Below are positions 1 through 5,034 of a stretch of DNA of 5,034 nucleotides, piece by piece (position 1 is the first letter of the stretch; each line of letters begins with the position of its first letter). Both the position numbers and the translations under genes were made by a program. The notes below the pieces were generated by a model. That model was not told the DNA's origin. It did not search any database and saw only the letters and a program-made list of their open reading frames with translations. The stretch spans positions 1 through 5,034 of the forward strand of contig DOVG01000134.1 in assembly GCA_003520205.1 (NCBI GenBank), in the 5' to 3' direction. This DNA is from Lachnospiraceae bacterium. GTDB taxonomy: Bacteria > Bacillota > Clostridia > Lachnospirales > Lachnospiraceae.

Positions 1-47
1 GCTATAATGCAGAAATTTCTTATCTTTTTCTGGTCAATATGTGACAT
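1..47 (-). CDS. lepA: LepA / elongation factor 4, N-terminal fragment (runs off left edge)
   Basis: Sixteen codons are visible, reading MSHIDQKKIRNFCIIA from the ATG at 47-45 to the window edge. This matches the conserved start of LepA, which in Firmicutes typically reads M-S-x-I-D-Q-x-K-I-R-N-F-C-I-I-A just before the GTPase P-loop (AHIDHGKST, expected immediately outside the window). LepA is a cytosolic ribosome-associated translational GTPase, proposed to back-translocate ribosomes and to aid initiation or 30S assembly. A strong Shine-Dalgarno sequence, GAGGAA at 59-54, sits 6 nt before the ATG. The gene begins only 22 nt after the stop of the EamA transporter gene, with no terminator between them, so co-transcription is likely. 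TypA and EF-G are less likely because their N-termini lack the IDQxKIRNFCIIA pattern. The identification is confident despite the short stretch, but completeness of the gene cannot be judged. Confidence 0.9.
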   Translation of the reverse strand, partial: MSHIDQKKIRNFCII

Positions 48-53
48 AATCTA

Positions 54-59
54 TTCCTC
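54..59 (-). promoter_or_regulatory. Ribosome binding site of lepA
   Basis: On the minus strand the bases read GAGGAA, with a 6-nt spacer to the ATG at 47-45. This supports the lepA start although only 16 codons are inside the window. Confidence 0.8.
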
Positions 60-69
60 AATTCCTTAC

Positions 70-1017
70 TCATACTTTAATTTTTCTTCTTTTTCCATGT
101 GTTCCTTTATTAATCAACGCTTCAATCGGAAGCTCAGCCAGAATGATTGCCAGAAACATGATAATACAACCAATCACCTCATCCATCTTCATAAACTGAT
201 GAAGTATCAGAACCCCCGATATAGCTGAAACCACAGACTCCAGACTCATAATCAGCGAAGCCACAGTCGGATTCACTCCATCCTGCCCTATGATCTGAAG
301 CGTATAAGCGACTCCACATGCCATAAACCCTGAATAACATAGTGCCGGAAAAGCAGCCTTAACAAGTGTTATATCAGGCATCATATCATATACACAACCA
401 TCTACAGGATATACAAATATCAGACTTGTTATAGCTGCAACAAAGAATTGCGTAGAAGACATAACAACTCCGTCTACACCCTTTTCATTAGCTTTATCAA
501 TAAACAGAATATGAAAAGAGAAAATAATAGCACATATCAGAAGCTGTATATCAGAGAAATCAAGTGTAATATCTCCGCCTCTTCCTATACATAGAAAATA
601 AAGTCCTGCAACCGCAAGAATTACACTAACCCATATAACCGGGGATGTTTTTTTCTTTAGAAAAATGCCTATTACCGGTACCATTATTATATAGAGAGCA
701 GTAATAAATCCTGCTTTACCGGCTGATGCTTTAAGCATAGCCATTTGTTGAAAATTACTGGCTGTGGAAAGTATAATTCCACATCCTACGCCATACTTTA
801 TCGAAAGCTTTATATCCGGCGAATCAGGATTCTTTCTTCTAAGAATGATTATGACCGGAATCAGCACCAAACCACCGAGTATGTATCTTATTACGCTAAA
901 TGTAAATGGTCCAATATATACCATCCCTGCTGATTGAGCAACAAATGATGTTCCCCAGATAACAGCTGTCATAAGTAATAAAAATGAATTTCTTAAACTT
1001 TTATTAGATTTTTCCAT
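70..1017 (-). CDS. EamA-family (drug/metabolite transporter superfamily) permease
   Basis: This complete 315-residue protein is typical in length for the DMT superfamily, with two EamA repeats of five membrane helices each. Hydrophobic segments fall near residues 12-28, 36-58, 71-92, 100-120, 126-144, 157-174, 186-204, 219-240, 252-273 and 280-297. Family hallmarks are the AVIWGTSFVAQ motif in helix 1 (18-28), YIGPFTFSVIRY (34-45), the SAGKAGFITALYIIMVP stretch in repeat 1 (98-114), and the related VNPTVASLIMSLESVVSA stretch in repeat 2 (248-265). The basic tail KGTHGKRRKIKV suits a cytosolic C-terminus. Family members export or import amino acids, metabolites or drugs, and the substrate cannot be predicted here. 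The ATG at 1017 is the first start after an in-frame TAG at 1032-1030 and gives the usual short N-terminus before helix 1. However, the bases in front of it show no Shine-Dalgarno sequence. The gene lies behind a terminator and 22 nt upstream of lepA, so it probably heads a small transcription unit. Confidence 0.92.
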   Translation of the reverse strand: MEKSNKSLRNSFLLLMTAVIWGTSFVAQSAGMVYIGPFTFSVIRYILGGLVLIPVIIILRRKNPDSPDIKLSIKYGVGCGIILSTASNFQQMAMLKASAGKAGFITALYIIMVPVIGIFLKKKTSPVIWVSVILAVAGLYFLCIGRGGDITLDFSDIQLLICAIIFSFHILFIDKANEKGVDGVVMSSTQFFVAAITSLIFVYPVDGCVYDMMPDITLVKAAFPALCYSGFMACGVAYTLQIIGQDGVNPTVASLIMSLESVVSAISGVLILHQFMKMDEVIGCIIMFLAIILAELPIEALINKGTHGKRRKIKV

Positions 1018-1026
1018 AACAGTAAT

Positions 1027-1055
1027 AATCTACATTACATATCCAAAAAATGCAA
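1027..1055 (-). promoter_or_regulatory. Possible promoter for the EamA transporter gene
   Basis: A TTGCAT -35-like box lies at 1055-1050, followed by a 17-nt spacer and a TAGATT -10-like box at 1032-1027. It is placed just after the preceding gene's terminator stem, where a new promoter would be expected. The predicted transcription start, near 1020, is only a few bases before the ATG at 1017, which would make the mRNA nearly leaderless. Both boxes are imperfect, so this is a weak call. Confidence 0.3.
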
Positions 1056-1094
1056 GCAAAAAGAAAAGGTAAGACATTCAGCCTTACCCTTTCT
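1043..1094 (-). terminator. Rho-independent terminator of the LURP-one-like gene
   Basis: On the minus strand AGAAAGGGTAAG (1094-1083) pairs with CTTACCTTTTCT (1073-1062) across a 9-nt loop. This gives 12 pairs, one of them a G-U wobble at 1089/1067. A T-rich tail follows, containing TTTT and, after GCTTGCA, a run of six T (about 1061-1045). The stem begins 17 nt after the TAA at 1114-1112. Because the G-U pair becomes an A-C mismatch on the opposite strand, and the long T-rich tail is on the minus strand, the terminator acts mainly in the direction of the minus-strand genes. It separates the LURP-one gene from the EamA-lepA unit. Confidence 0.85.
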
Positions 1095-1111
1095 ATAAAT
1101 CTTTTATTATT

Positions 1112-1609
1112 TTAGTACCGATATTTGTTAAGCGCATATAAAGCAAGTGCAAATGCAAGTCCTATAAGAACATCTGAATCGGAATCGATTTCAAGGATAT
1201 AGGTTTCACACATATTTAGCGCCTGACCCGGAATTACATAAGGCATGCTCTTTACCTTCATAGGTTCAATACTTCCACTGTGAACTACATAGTTCCATGA
1301 AACAGCATCACCTTCAACATCCCAGTCTTCATCATAGTCTACAAGATATCTCTGCATTCTTGATCTATGATCTCTGGAGATAGTTCCGAACTTATCTCTT
1401 GCCGCGAATTCAAACTTGATTTCCTCTCTGTCGTACTTCTCCTGAACATATCCACATTCACTTATTGTATCCGCAAGAAATATCTTTATACGATGGCCTG
1501 TAGCAATAAAGTCATCCTTTGTATAATAGACTTCTTTACCTCTTTCATTAAATACCTTGACTGAATCGTAATCCTCAAGATCCTGTGCTTTAATATATAA
1601 CTTAGCCAT
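1112..1609 (-). CDS. LURP-one-related / tubby-like (YxjI-type) protein
   Basis: The 165-residue protein resembles the LURP-one-related family (tubby C-terminal/phospholipid-scramblase fold; bacterial YxjI type), whose members are usually about 160 residues. The N-terminal half has the repeated strand pattern of the family: SVKVFNERGKEVYYTKDDF (16-34), HRIKIF (39-44), then YVQEK (54-58). The C-terminal half has DWDVEGDAVSWNYVV (95-109) and ends in TYILEIDSDSDVLIGLAFAL (136-155), the family's acidic strand leading into a hydrophobic helix, here 147-161. In the known fold this helix is buried inside a beta barrel, so it need not be a membrane anchor. The biochemical role of bacterial members is unknown; lipid or membrane association is only inferred from scramblase and tubby relatives. 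The middle (57-90) is unusually charged and diverges from typical sequences. I prefer the ATG at 1609, because the in-frame GTG at 1615 lies within the ribosome binding site. The gene has its own promoter and terminator. Confidence 0.75.
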   Translation of the reverse strand: MAKLYIKAQDLEDYDSVKVFNERGKEVYYTKDDFIATGHRIKIFLADTISECGYVQEKYDREEIKFEFAARDKFGTISRDHRSRMQRYLVDYDEDWDVEGDAVSWNYVVHSGSIEPMKVKSMPYVIPGQALNMCETYILEIDSDSDVLIGLAFALALYALNKYRY

Positions 1610-1627
1610 AAACACCCCCGGAGTTTA
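1610..1627 (-). promoter_or_regulatory. Ribosome binding site of the LURP-one gene inside a small hairpin
   Basis: The minus strand reads GGGGGTG at 1619-1613, which matches the ideal GGAGGTG at six of seven positions. The odd G can still pair with 16S rRNA as a G-U wobble. Spacing from GGGGG to the ATG at 1609 is 5 nt, which decides the start against the GTG at 1615. The surrounding bases can fold: TAAAC (1627-1623) pairs with GTTTA (1613-1609), and CC (1621-1620) pairs with GG (1616-1615), with one T-T mismatch and a three-G loop. This would partly hide the ribosome binding site and the A of the start codon. Confidence 0.5.
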
Positions 1628-1660
1628 ATACAAATTTGCAGACTTATGCCTACCTAGTCA

Positions 1661-1689
1661 ATTATACATAAAAGCATGGTTTAATACAA
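1661..1689 (-). promoter_or_regulatory. Sigma-A type promoter of the LURP-one gene
   Basis: A perfect TATAAT -10 box lies at 1666-1661. Seventeen bases upstream is TTGTAT at 1689-1684, which keeps the important TTG of the -35 consensus but not the rest. The predicted transcription start near 1654 gives a leader of about 45 nt before the ATG at 1609. It lies in the 117-bp gap after the large fibronectin-III gene. Confidence 0.55.
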
Positions 1690-1731
1690 TAAAAAACGTA
1701 ATTATATGTCTAAATCGTCTGTTTATCCGGA

Positions 1732-4700
1732 TTACTTAAACTTAACCTTTTTAACAGTCGAGTAAGCCGAGTAAACCTTTGATCCATCCTCATTATATAC
1801 ATAAGAACGAACCTTATAGTAATAAGTCTTATTCTTCTTAAGCTTATTTTTCTTTTTATTATACTTATCTTTATAAACAGGTGATATGCCTTTAGCTTCA
1901 CCGATAGACTTGAATCCACTCTTCTTCTTTATCGAACGGTAGATCTCATATCCATCAGCCTTAACAGAGCCCTTAATAGTAACAGATACTGTCTTCTTCT
2001 TTGATGAAACCTTAGCAAGTACAGGTTTAGAAGGTTTAACTTCCTTTATAGTTGCTGAAGCAGCCTTACTTGGTGCACTTTCATAATATGCAGCTTCATC
2101 ATTTTCTTCTATATATCCATGCTGAGGTTTATTCTTATAAGCAACTACAAAGTAGTAATACTTTGTTCCACTAACAGGTCCTGCATACAATGTCTGAGTC
2201 ATTCCATTCTTTATATAGGTTAACTCTTCATCTGTTACAGAAGTTACATCCATCTCTTCAAGCTTTCTGTAACGATATCCCTTTACAGCAGAACTGTCAG
2301 GAGTATATCTACCCACTTCAACCCATGATTTATAGTAATATGCCTTTTTATCTGCATCATATTCAAATGAAGGTTCAAATGATCTGAATACACGATAATA
2401 ATTTGCCCCACTAACCTTCTTCCAGCTTATAGTAATCTTTTTGCCTGAAACCTTTGCTTTAACATTTGAAGGAACTCCAAGCACCGGATTAACATCCACA
2501 TTAATATAATTTGTTATCTTCTTACCATTATAAGCATAGATTCTATAAGAATCTCCATTTTCACTATCCTTAGCAGCAGGGAAAGTATAGCTTGATGTCT
2601 TTGCTTTCTTAATTGTCTTAAATGGTTTCCACTGTTTTGTTACTTTGTCCTGTTTTTCTATCTTATATCCTTTAGATGACATTACAGGATTCCAGTTTAT
2701 CTTCACTTTACCATTCGCCGTCTGGTAACTGTTTATCTTTGTAAGGAAGAAATCAAGATTTACTGACGCTGAATCCTGGATATAAACCTTCTTCTTTCCT
2801 ACCTTTTTATATGCCTTAACTATATAGACATAAGACATGTCTTTTGTAAGCTTCTTGTCTGTATATGACTTCTTTCCTGAACCAACAGTCTTTATGAGCT
2901 TATAGGAAGAATAACCATTTCCTTCACCCTTTGAAACCTTTGATGAAGCCGAAGAAGCAACAAGTCTATATATCTCATATCCTTTAGCGCCCTTAACTTT
3001 ATTCCATGAAAGCTTAACTGATGTCTTTGAAGCAGCTTTGGCACTAAGCTTAAGATTACCTGACCATCCAGTCATAGCCTCATAGTAAACCCACTCACCA
3101 AAGGTTGTCTTTTTAGTATCTTTATCATAGAAATAAGGACGTATACGATAGCTATATACCTTAAATGCCTTTAGCTTCTTATCTGTAAATGTTGATGCAC
3201 TTGACTTAGTCTTTGTTTTCCATTTCTTAGATGACTTCTTCTGGATTTCATATCCACTCAGCCATCCATTGTATGAATCAGAACCCATACGAATAGTAAT
3301 ACTGTTTTTAGTAACGGTAGAATTACTAACATCAACTGCAGGGATAGCTGTAGTAAACTTAACTACATTTGAGTATGCACTTGTCTTTCCTTCGGTAGTT
3401 GTAGCTTTATCATTTACTACTCGCATCTTCAGATAATATATTCTACCAGGTCTGAGTGAAGCTTTACCAATAACATATTTCTTGTTTTTATTATTTGCTA
3501 CTGATTTTTCACTTGTATACAGACCTTCTACATCATTATCATTAAATGTACTGGAGGTTGAATATATTATTTCAATCTTCTCATCCAGTCTAGGATTACC
3601 GGAATAAGTAAATACATATGTGGAATCAGTTTCTTCAACTAATGAAACTGTACCTATAGCTGATGTTGTTTTATCATTCTTGTTTAGAGCTACAACATTT
3701 GAAGGTTTGCCATAAACTTTCTTTACTTTTCCTGTCTTCTTATCATAATTATATGTATATGCACGAACTCTTATATAATTTGCTCCATCAAGGAGAGTAC
3801 TCTTTAATACGGAGAAATCATATTTATCATCCTGACTACTTGTATATACACCTATCTGTGCCCAGTTTCCGTTATTAGCATCATTTACATTATTCTTTTC
3901 AACAACAAATTCATCGCCATTTTCATAGTCAAGCTTTGCATCAAATCTGAAATAATATGTATCAGCTGATTCATTATAAATCTTAAGACCAGTAACATCT
4001 TTAGCTTTAAAAATCTTATATGCAGGTGTTTTAATGCTTGTTGATGCAGCAGTAGCTAAAACTGAATTATATGCACTCTTTCCATAGTTATTTAATATGT
4101 CGTTCGGATTTCCAGTCTTACTATTTACTACGCGTATATAATATGTTTTTGATTCATCTAAAGAATATCTATTAATTACAAACTTATAGTCCGTATTTTC
4201 AACGCCATACTCATTTATATCATCCCACTGCTGAACTATAGAACCTTCAGCGAATGAAGAATCAGTAGCAATCTGATAATATAAATCAGAAAACTTTGTA
4301 TCTGCTTTGAAGTCAAAGTAGAAAAATTCTTCATCATATTTAACAAGCTTAAGATCTTTAACCTTAAGATCTGAATTAGTCACTGTATGCTTTACCGGAT
4401 CTGACCAGTCACCGATAAAATATTCATAAGGTCCCCATGTTCCATCACTATTCTTCTTATGATATCGATTTACCGCTCTTACACGAAACGTATAAGTCTG
4501 ACCATTTATAAATGGATATATAATATTTCCATTTGAATCACGAAGAATTGAAAGTGCTGAACCTTCAACCTTTTTAAAGGATTTTAATTCAGCTAATTTT
4601 TCAAGACGTACATAGTTTTTAGTATAATCATAAACACCATAGTAAGAAGGACATAACTTCCCATTCACAACATTTGCATACTCAGTAAATAAATTACCTG

Positions 4701-5034
4701 CAGCATCTTTAACTTCTATTTCATATTTATAAACATTATCAATTGAATTCCAATCAATATATTGATAAAAAAGCTCTTTATTATCAGCTGGTTTATCTTC
4801 AACCCATACACCTGTAACCTTTGCCGGTTTCTTATTTATACCTTCAGAAGTAACAGATGGAAAAACAGTAAACTTATATGCATCAGACCATATACCCACT
4901 TTATCAACAGATGAGTTTTCTGTCCTTGCAATCATTCTGACACGCGCTGTATACTGTAAACCTTCTTTAAATGCATTAAGACTTTTACCATCCTGATCAA
5001 TTACAGTTTCATAAATATCATCTATTTTTACATA
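1732..5034 (-). CDS. Large multi-domain fibronectin type III surface/secreted protein, 3' part (5' end outside window)
   Basis: The reading frame is open from the right edge to the TAA at 1734-1732 and gives 1100 visible residues. The methionine at 4935 (residue 34) is internal: the 33 codons before it have no stop and encode the last strands of a domain (e.g. EGLQYTARVR). The visible part is a chain of about ten fibronectin-III-like modules, near residues 1-58, 70-220, 222-335, 344-455, 460-563, 564-656, 659-763, 764-852, 853-998 and 1001-1100. Repeated signatures are the mid-domain strand (GYEIQKK, GAKGYEIYR, SKGYKIEK, GANYYRVFR, ADGYEIYR), the [YF]xxRVR or YYYKVRSY strand, and a final strand such as GKTSAYSNVVKFTT. 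Such modules act as extracellular spacers or binding units. No catalytic domain, transmembrane segment or LPXTG sorting motif is visible; the protein ends with a fibronectin strand (STVKKVKFK). A signal peptide and any functional head domain would lie upstream. The C-terminal half is very lysine-rich. Secretion is inferred from the domain type. Confidence 0.85.
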   Translation of the reverse strand, partial: YVKIDDIYETVIDQDGKSLNAFKEGLQYTARVRMIARTENSSVDKVGIWSDAYKFTVFPSVTSEGINKKPAKVTGVWVEDKPADNKELFYQYIDWNSIDNVYKYEIEVKDAAGNLFTEYANVVNGKLCPSYYGVYDYTKNYVRLEKLAELKSFKKVEGSALSILRDSNGNIIYPFINGQTYTFRVRAVNRYHKKNSDGTWGPYEYFIGDWSDPVKHTVTNSDLKVKDLKLVKYDEEFFYFDFKADTKFSDLYYQIATDSSFAEGSIVQQWDDINEYGVENTDYKFVINRYSLDESKTYYIRVVNSKTGNPNDILNNYGKSAYNSVLATAASTSIKTPAYKIFKAKDVTGLKIYNESADTYYFRFDAKLDYENGDEFVVEKNNVNDANNGNWAQIGVYTSSQDDKYDFSVLKSTLLDGANYIRVRAYTYNYDKKTGKVKKVYGKPSNVVALNKNDKTTSAIGTVSLVEETDSTYVFTYSGNPRLDEKIEIIYSTSSTFNDNDVEGLYTSEKSVANNKNKKYVIGKASLRPGRIYYLKMRVVNDKATTTEGKTSAYSNVVKFTTAIPAVDVSNSTVTKNSITIRMGSDSYNGWLSGYEIQKKSSKKWKTKTKSSASTFTDKKLKAFKVYSYRIRPYFYDKDTKKTTFGEWVYYEAMTGWSGNLKLSAKAASKTSVKLSWNKVKGAKGYEIYRLVASSASSKVSKGEGNGYSSYKLIKTVGSGKKSYTDKKLTKDMSYVYIVKAYKKVGKKKVYIQDSASVNLDFFLTKINSYQTANGKVKINWNPVMSSKGYKIEKQDKVTKQWKPFKTIKKAKTSSYTFPAAKDSENGDSYRIYAYNGKKITNYINVDVNPVLGVPSNVKAKVSGKKITISWKKVSGANYYRVFRSFEPSFEYDADKKAYYYKSWVEVGRYTPDSSAVKGYRYRKLEEMDVTSVTDEELTYIKNGMTQTLYAGPVSGTKYYYFVVAYKNKPQHGYIEENDEAAYYESAPSKAASATIKEVKPSKPVLAKVSSKKKTVSVTIKGSVKADGYEIYRSIKKKSGFKSIGEAKGISPVYKDKYNKKKNKLKKNKTYYYKVRSYVYNEDGSKVYSAYSTVKKVKFK
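1735..3345 (-). repeat. C-terminal block of five basic fibronectin-III-like modules
   Basis: Approximate module limits on the minus strand are 3345-3067, 3060-2746, 2745-2479, 2478-2041 and 2034-1735. Four of the five have the early strand with a conserved tryptophan or its equivalent (KLSWNKV, KINWNPV, TISWKKV, and TVSVTIK without tryptophan). All have the GYEIxR-type strand about ten residues later. These are protein-level repeats; no near-identical DNA repeats are obvious, so the duplications are old. The fourth module is about 146 residues, roughly 50 longer than a standard fibronectin-III domain. The modules are strongly basic: the last has about 28 lysines and 2 arginines against 6 acidic residues. 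Confidence 0.7.
3346..5034 (-). repeat. N-terminal block of divergent, more acidic fibronectin-III-like modules
   Basis: Approximate limits are 5034-4861 (partial), 4827-4375, 4371-4030, 4005-3670 and 3657-3346. The first two share a distinctive end: D-x-x-G-(N/K), then F-x-x-G-x-x-Y-T-x-R-V-R, then G-x-W-S-D and a closing T-V strand (residues 12-57 and 165-218). The next three share Y-(Y/F)-x-F-type early strands, (Y/I)-Y-(I/L)-(R/K)-(V/M)-R-type later strands and G-K-(S/P/T)-S-A-Y-(N/S)-x-V ends. The block is neutral to acidic; the third module carries about 18 acidic against 12 basic residues by count. Boundaries are estimates by eye. Confidence 0.6.

Noticed and set aside
7..228. Plus-strand open frame over the lepA start and the 3' end of the transporter gene
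   Set aside because: It is antisense to two confidently assigned genes, has no recognisable protein family and looks like a shadow frame.
745..933. Plus-strand open frame of 62 codons inside the transporter gene
   Set aside because: It lies fully antisense to conserved EamA coding sequence and has no family resemblance.
1613..1615. GTG start for the LURP-one gene
   Set aside because: It falls inside the GGGGGTG ribosome binding site, leaving none upstream; the ATG at 1609 has correct 5-nt spacing.
1691..1696. T-run downstream of the fibronectin-III gene as an intrinsic terminator
   Set aside because: I found no GC-containing stem directly before it; only weak AT-rich pairing is possible.
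1726..1733. Palindrome ATCCGGAT next to the stop codon, as an operator or site
   Set aside because: A single 8-bp palindrome is expected by chance and there is no second copy or promoter overlap to support a function.
1735..1800. C-terminal cell-wall sorting signal or membrane anchor on the large protein
   Set aside because: The last residues are SAYSTVKKVKFK, a fibronectin-III end strand; there is no LPXTG-like motif, hydrophobic segment or charged tail after one.
1710..1919. Second minus-strand frame overlapping the 3' end of the fibronectin-III gene
   Set aside because: It is out of frame with the clearly coding fibronectin sequence, is basic and low in complexity, and has no domain signature.
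2190..3878. Short plus-strand frames at 2190-2387 and 3663-3878
   Set aside because: Both are antisense to well-supported fibronectin-III modules and encode leucine/histidine-rich sequence typical of reverse-strand shadows.

Overview
The window looks like chromosomal DNA from a low-GC Gram-positive anaerobe, most likely a clostridium of the Lachnospiraceae type. The basis is AT-rich, A/T-ending codon use, a tyrosine- and lysine-rich multi-fibronectin-III protein of a kind common in gut and rumen Lachnospiraceae, and a Firmicute-like LepA N-terminus. The genus cannot be fixed from the sequence alone.

All four recognisable genes are on the minus strand, so they read from right to left. (1) From the right edge down to 1732 is the 3' part of a very large gene for a probably secreted protein made of about ten fibronectin-type-III-like modules; its start and signal peptide lie outside the window. 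(2) A 117-bp gap with a promoter follows, then 1112-1609 encodes a small LURP-one/tubby-like (YxjI-type) protein. That gene is closed by a clear intrinsic terminator at about 1043-1094. (3) 70-1017 encodes a ten-helix EamA/DMT-family transporter. (4) Only 22 nt after its stop, lepA (elongation factor 4) begins with a good ribosome binding site at 47 and leaves the window after 16 codons.

There are therefore three transcription blocks: the fibronectin-III gene, the LURP-one gene with its own promoter and terminator, and an EamA-lepA unit. No shared pathway is evident; the transporter and lepA are linked by spacing, not by known function. No RNA gene, mobile element, CRISPR array or gap over 300 bp was seen. 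I found no convincing new multi-gene system. The points most worth checking are the mosaic, charge-polarised architecture of the large surface protein, a small hairpin overlapping the ribosome binding site of the LURP-one gene, and the missing ribosome binding site of the transporter gene.
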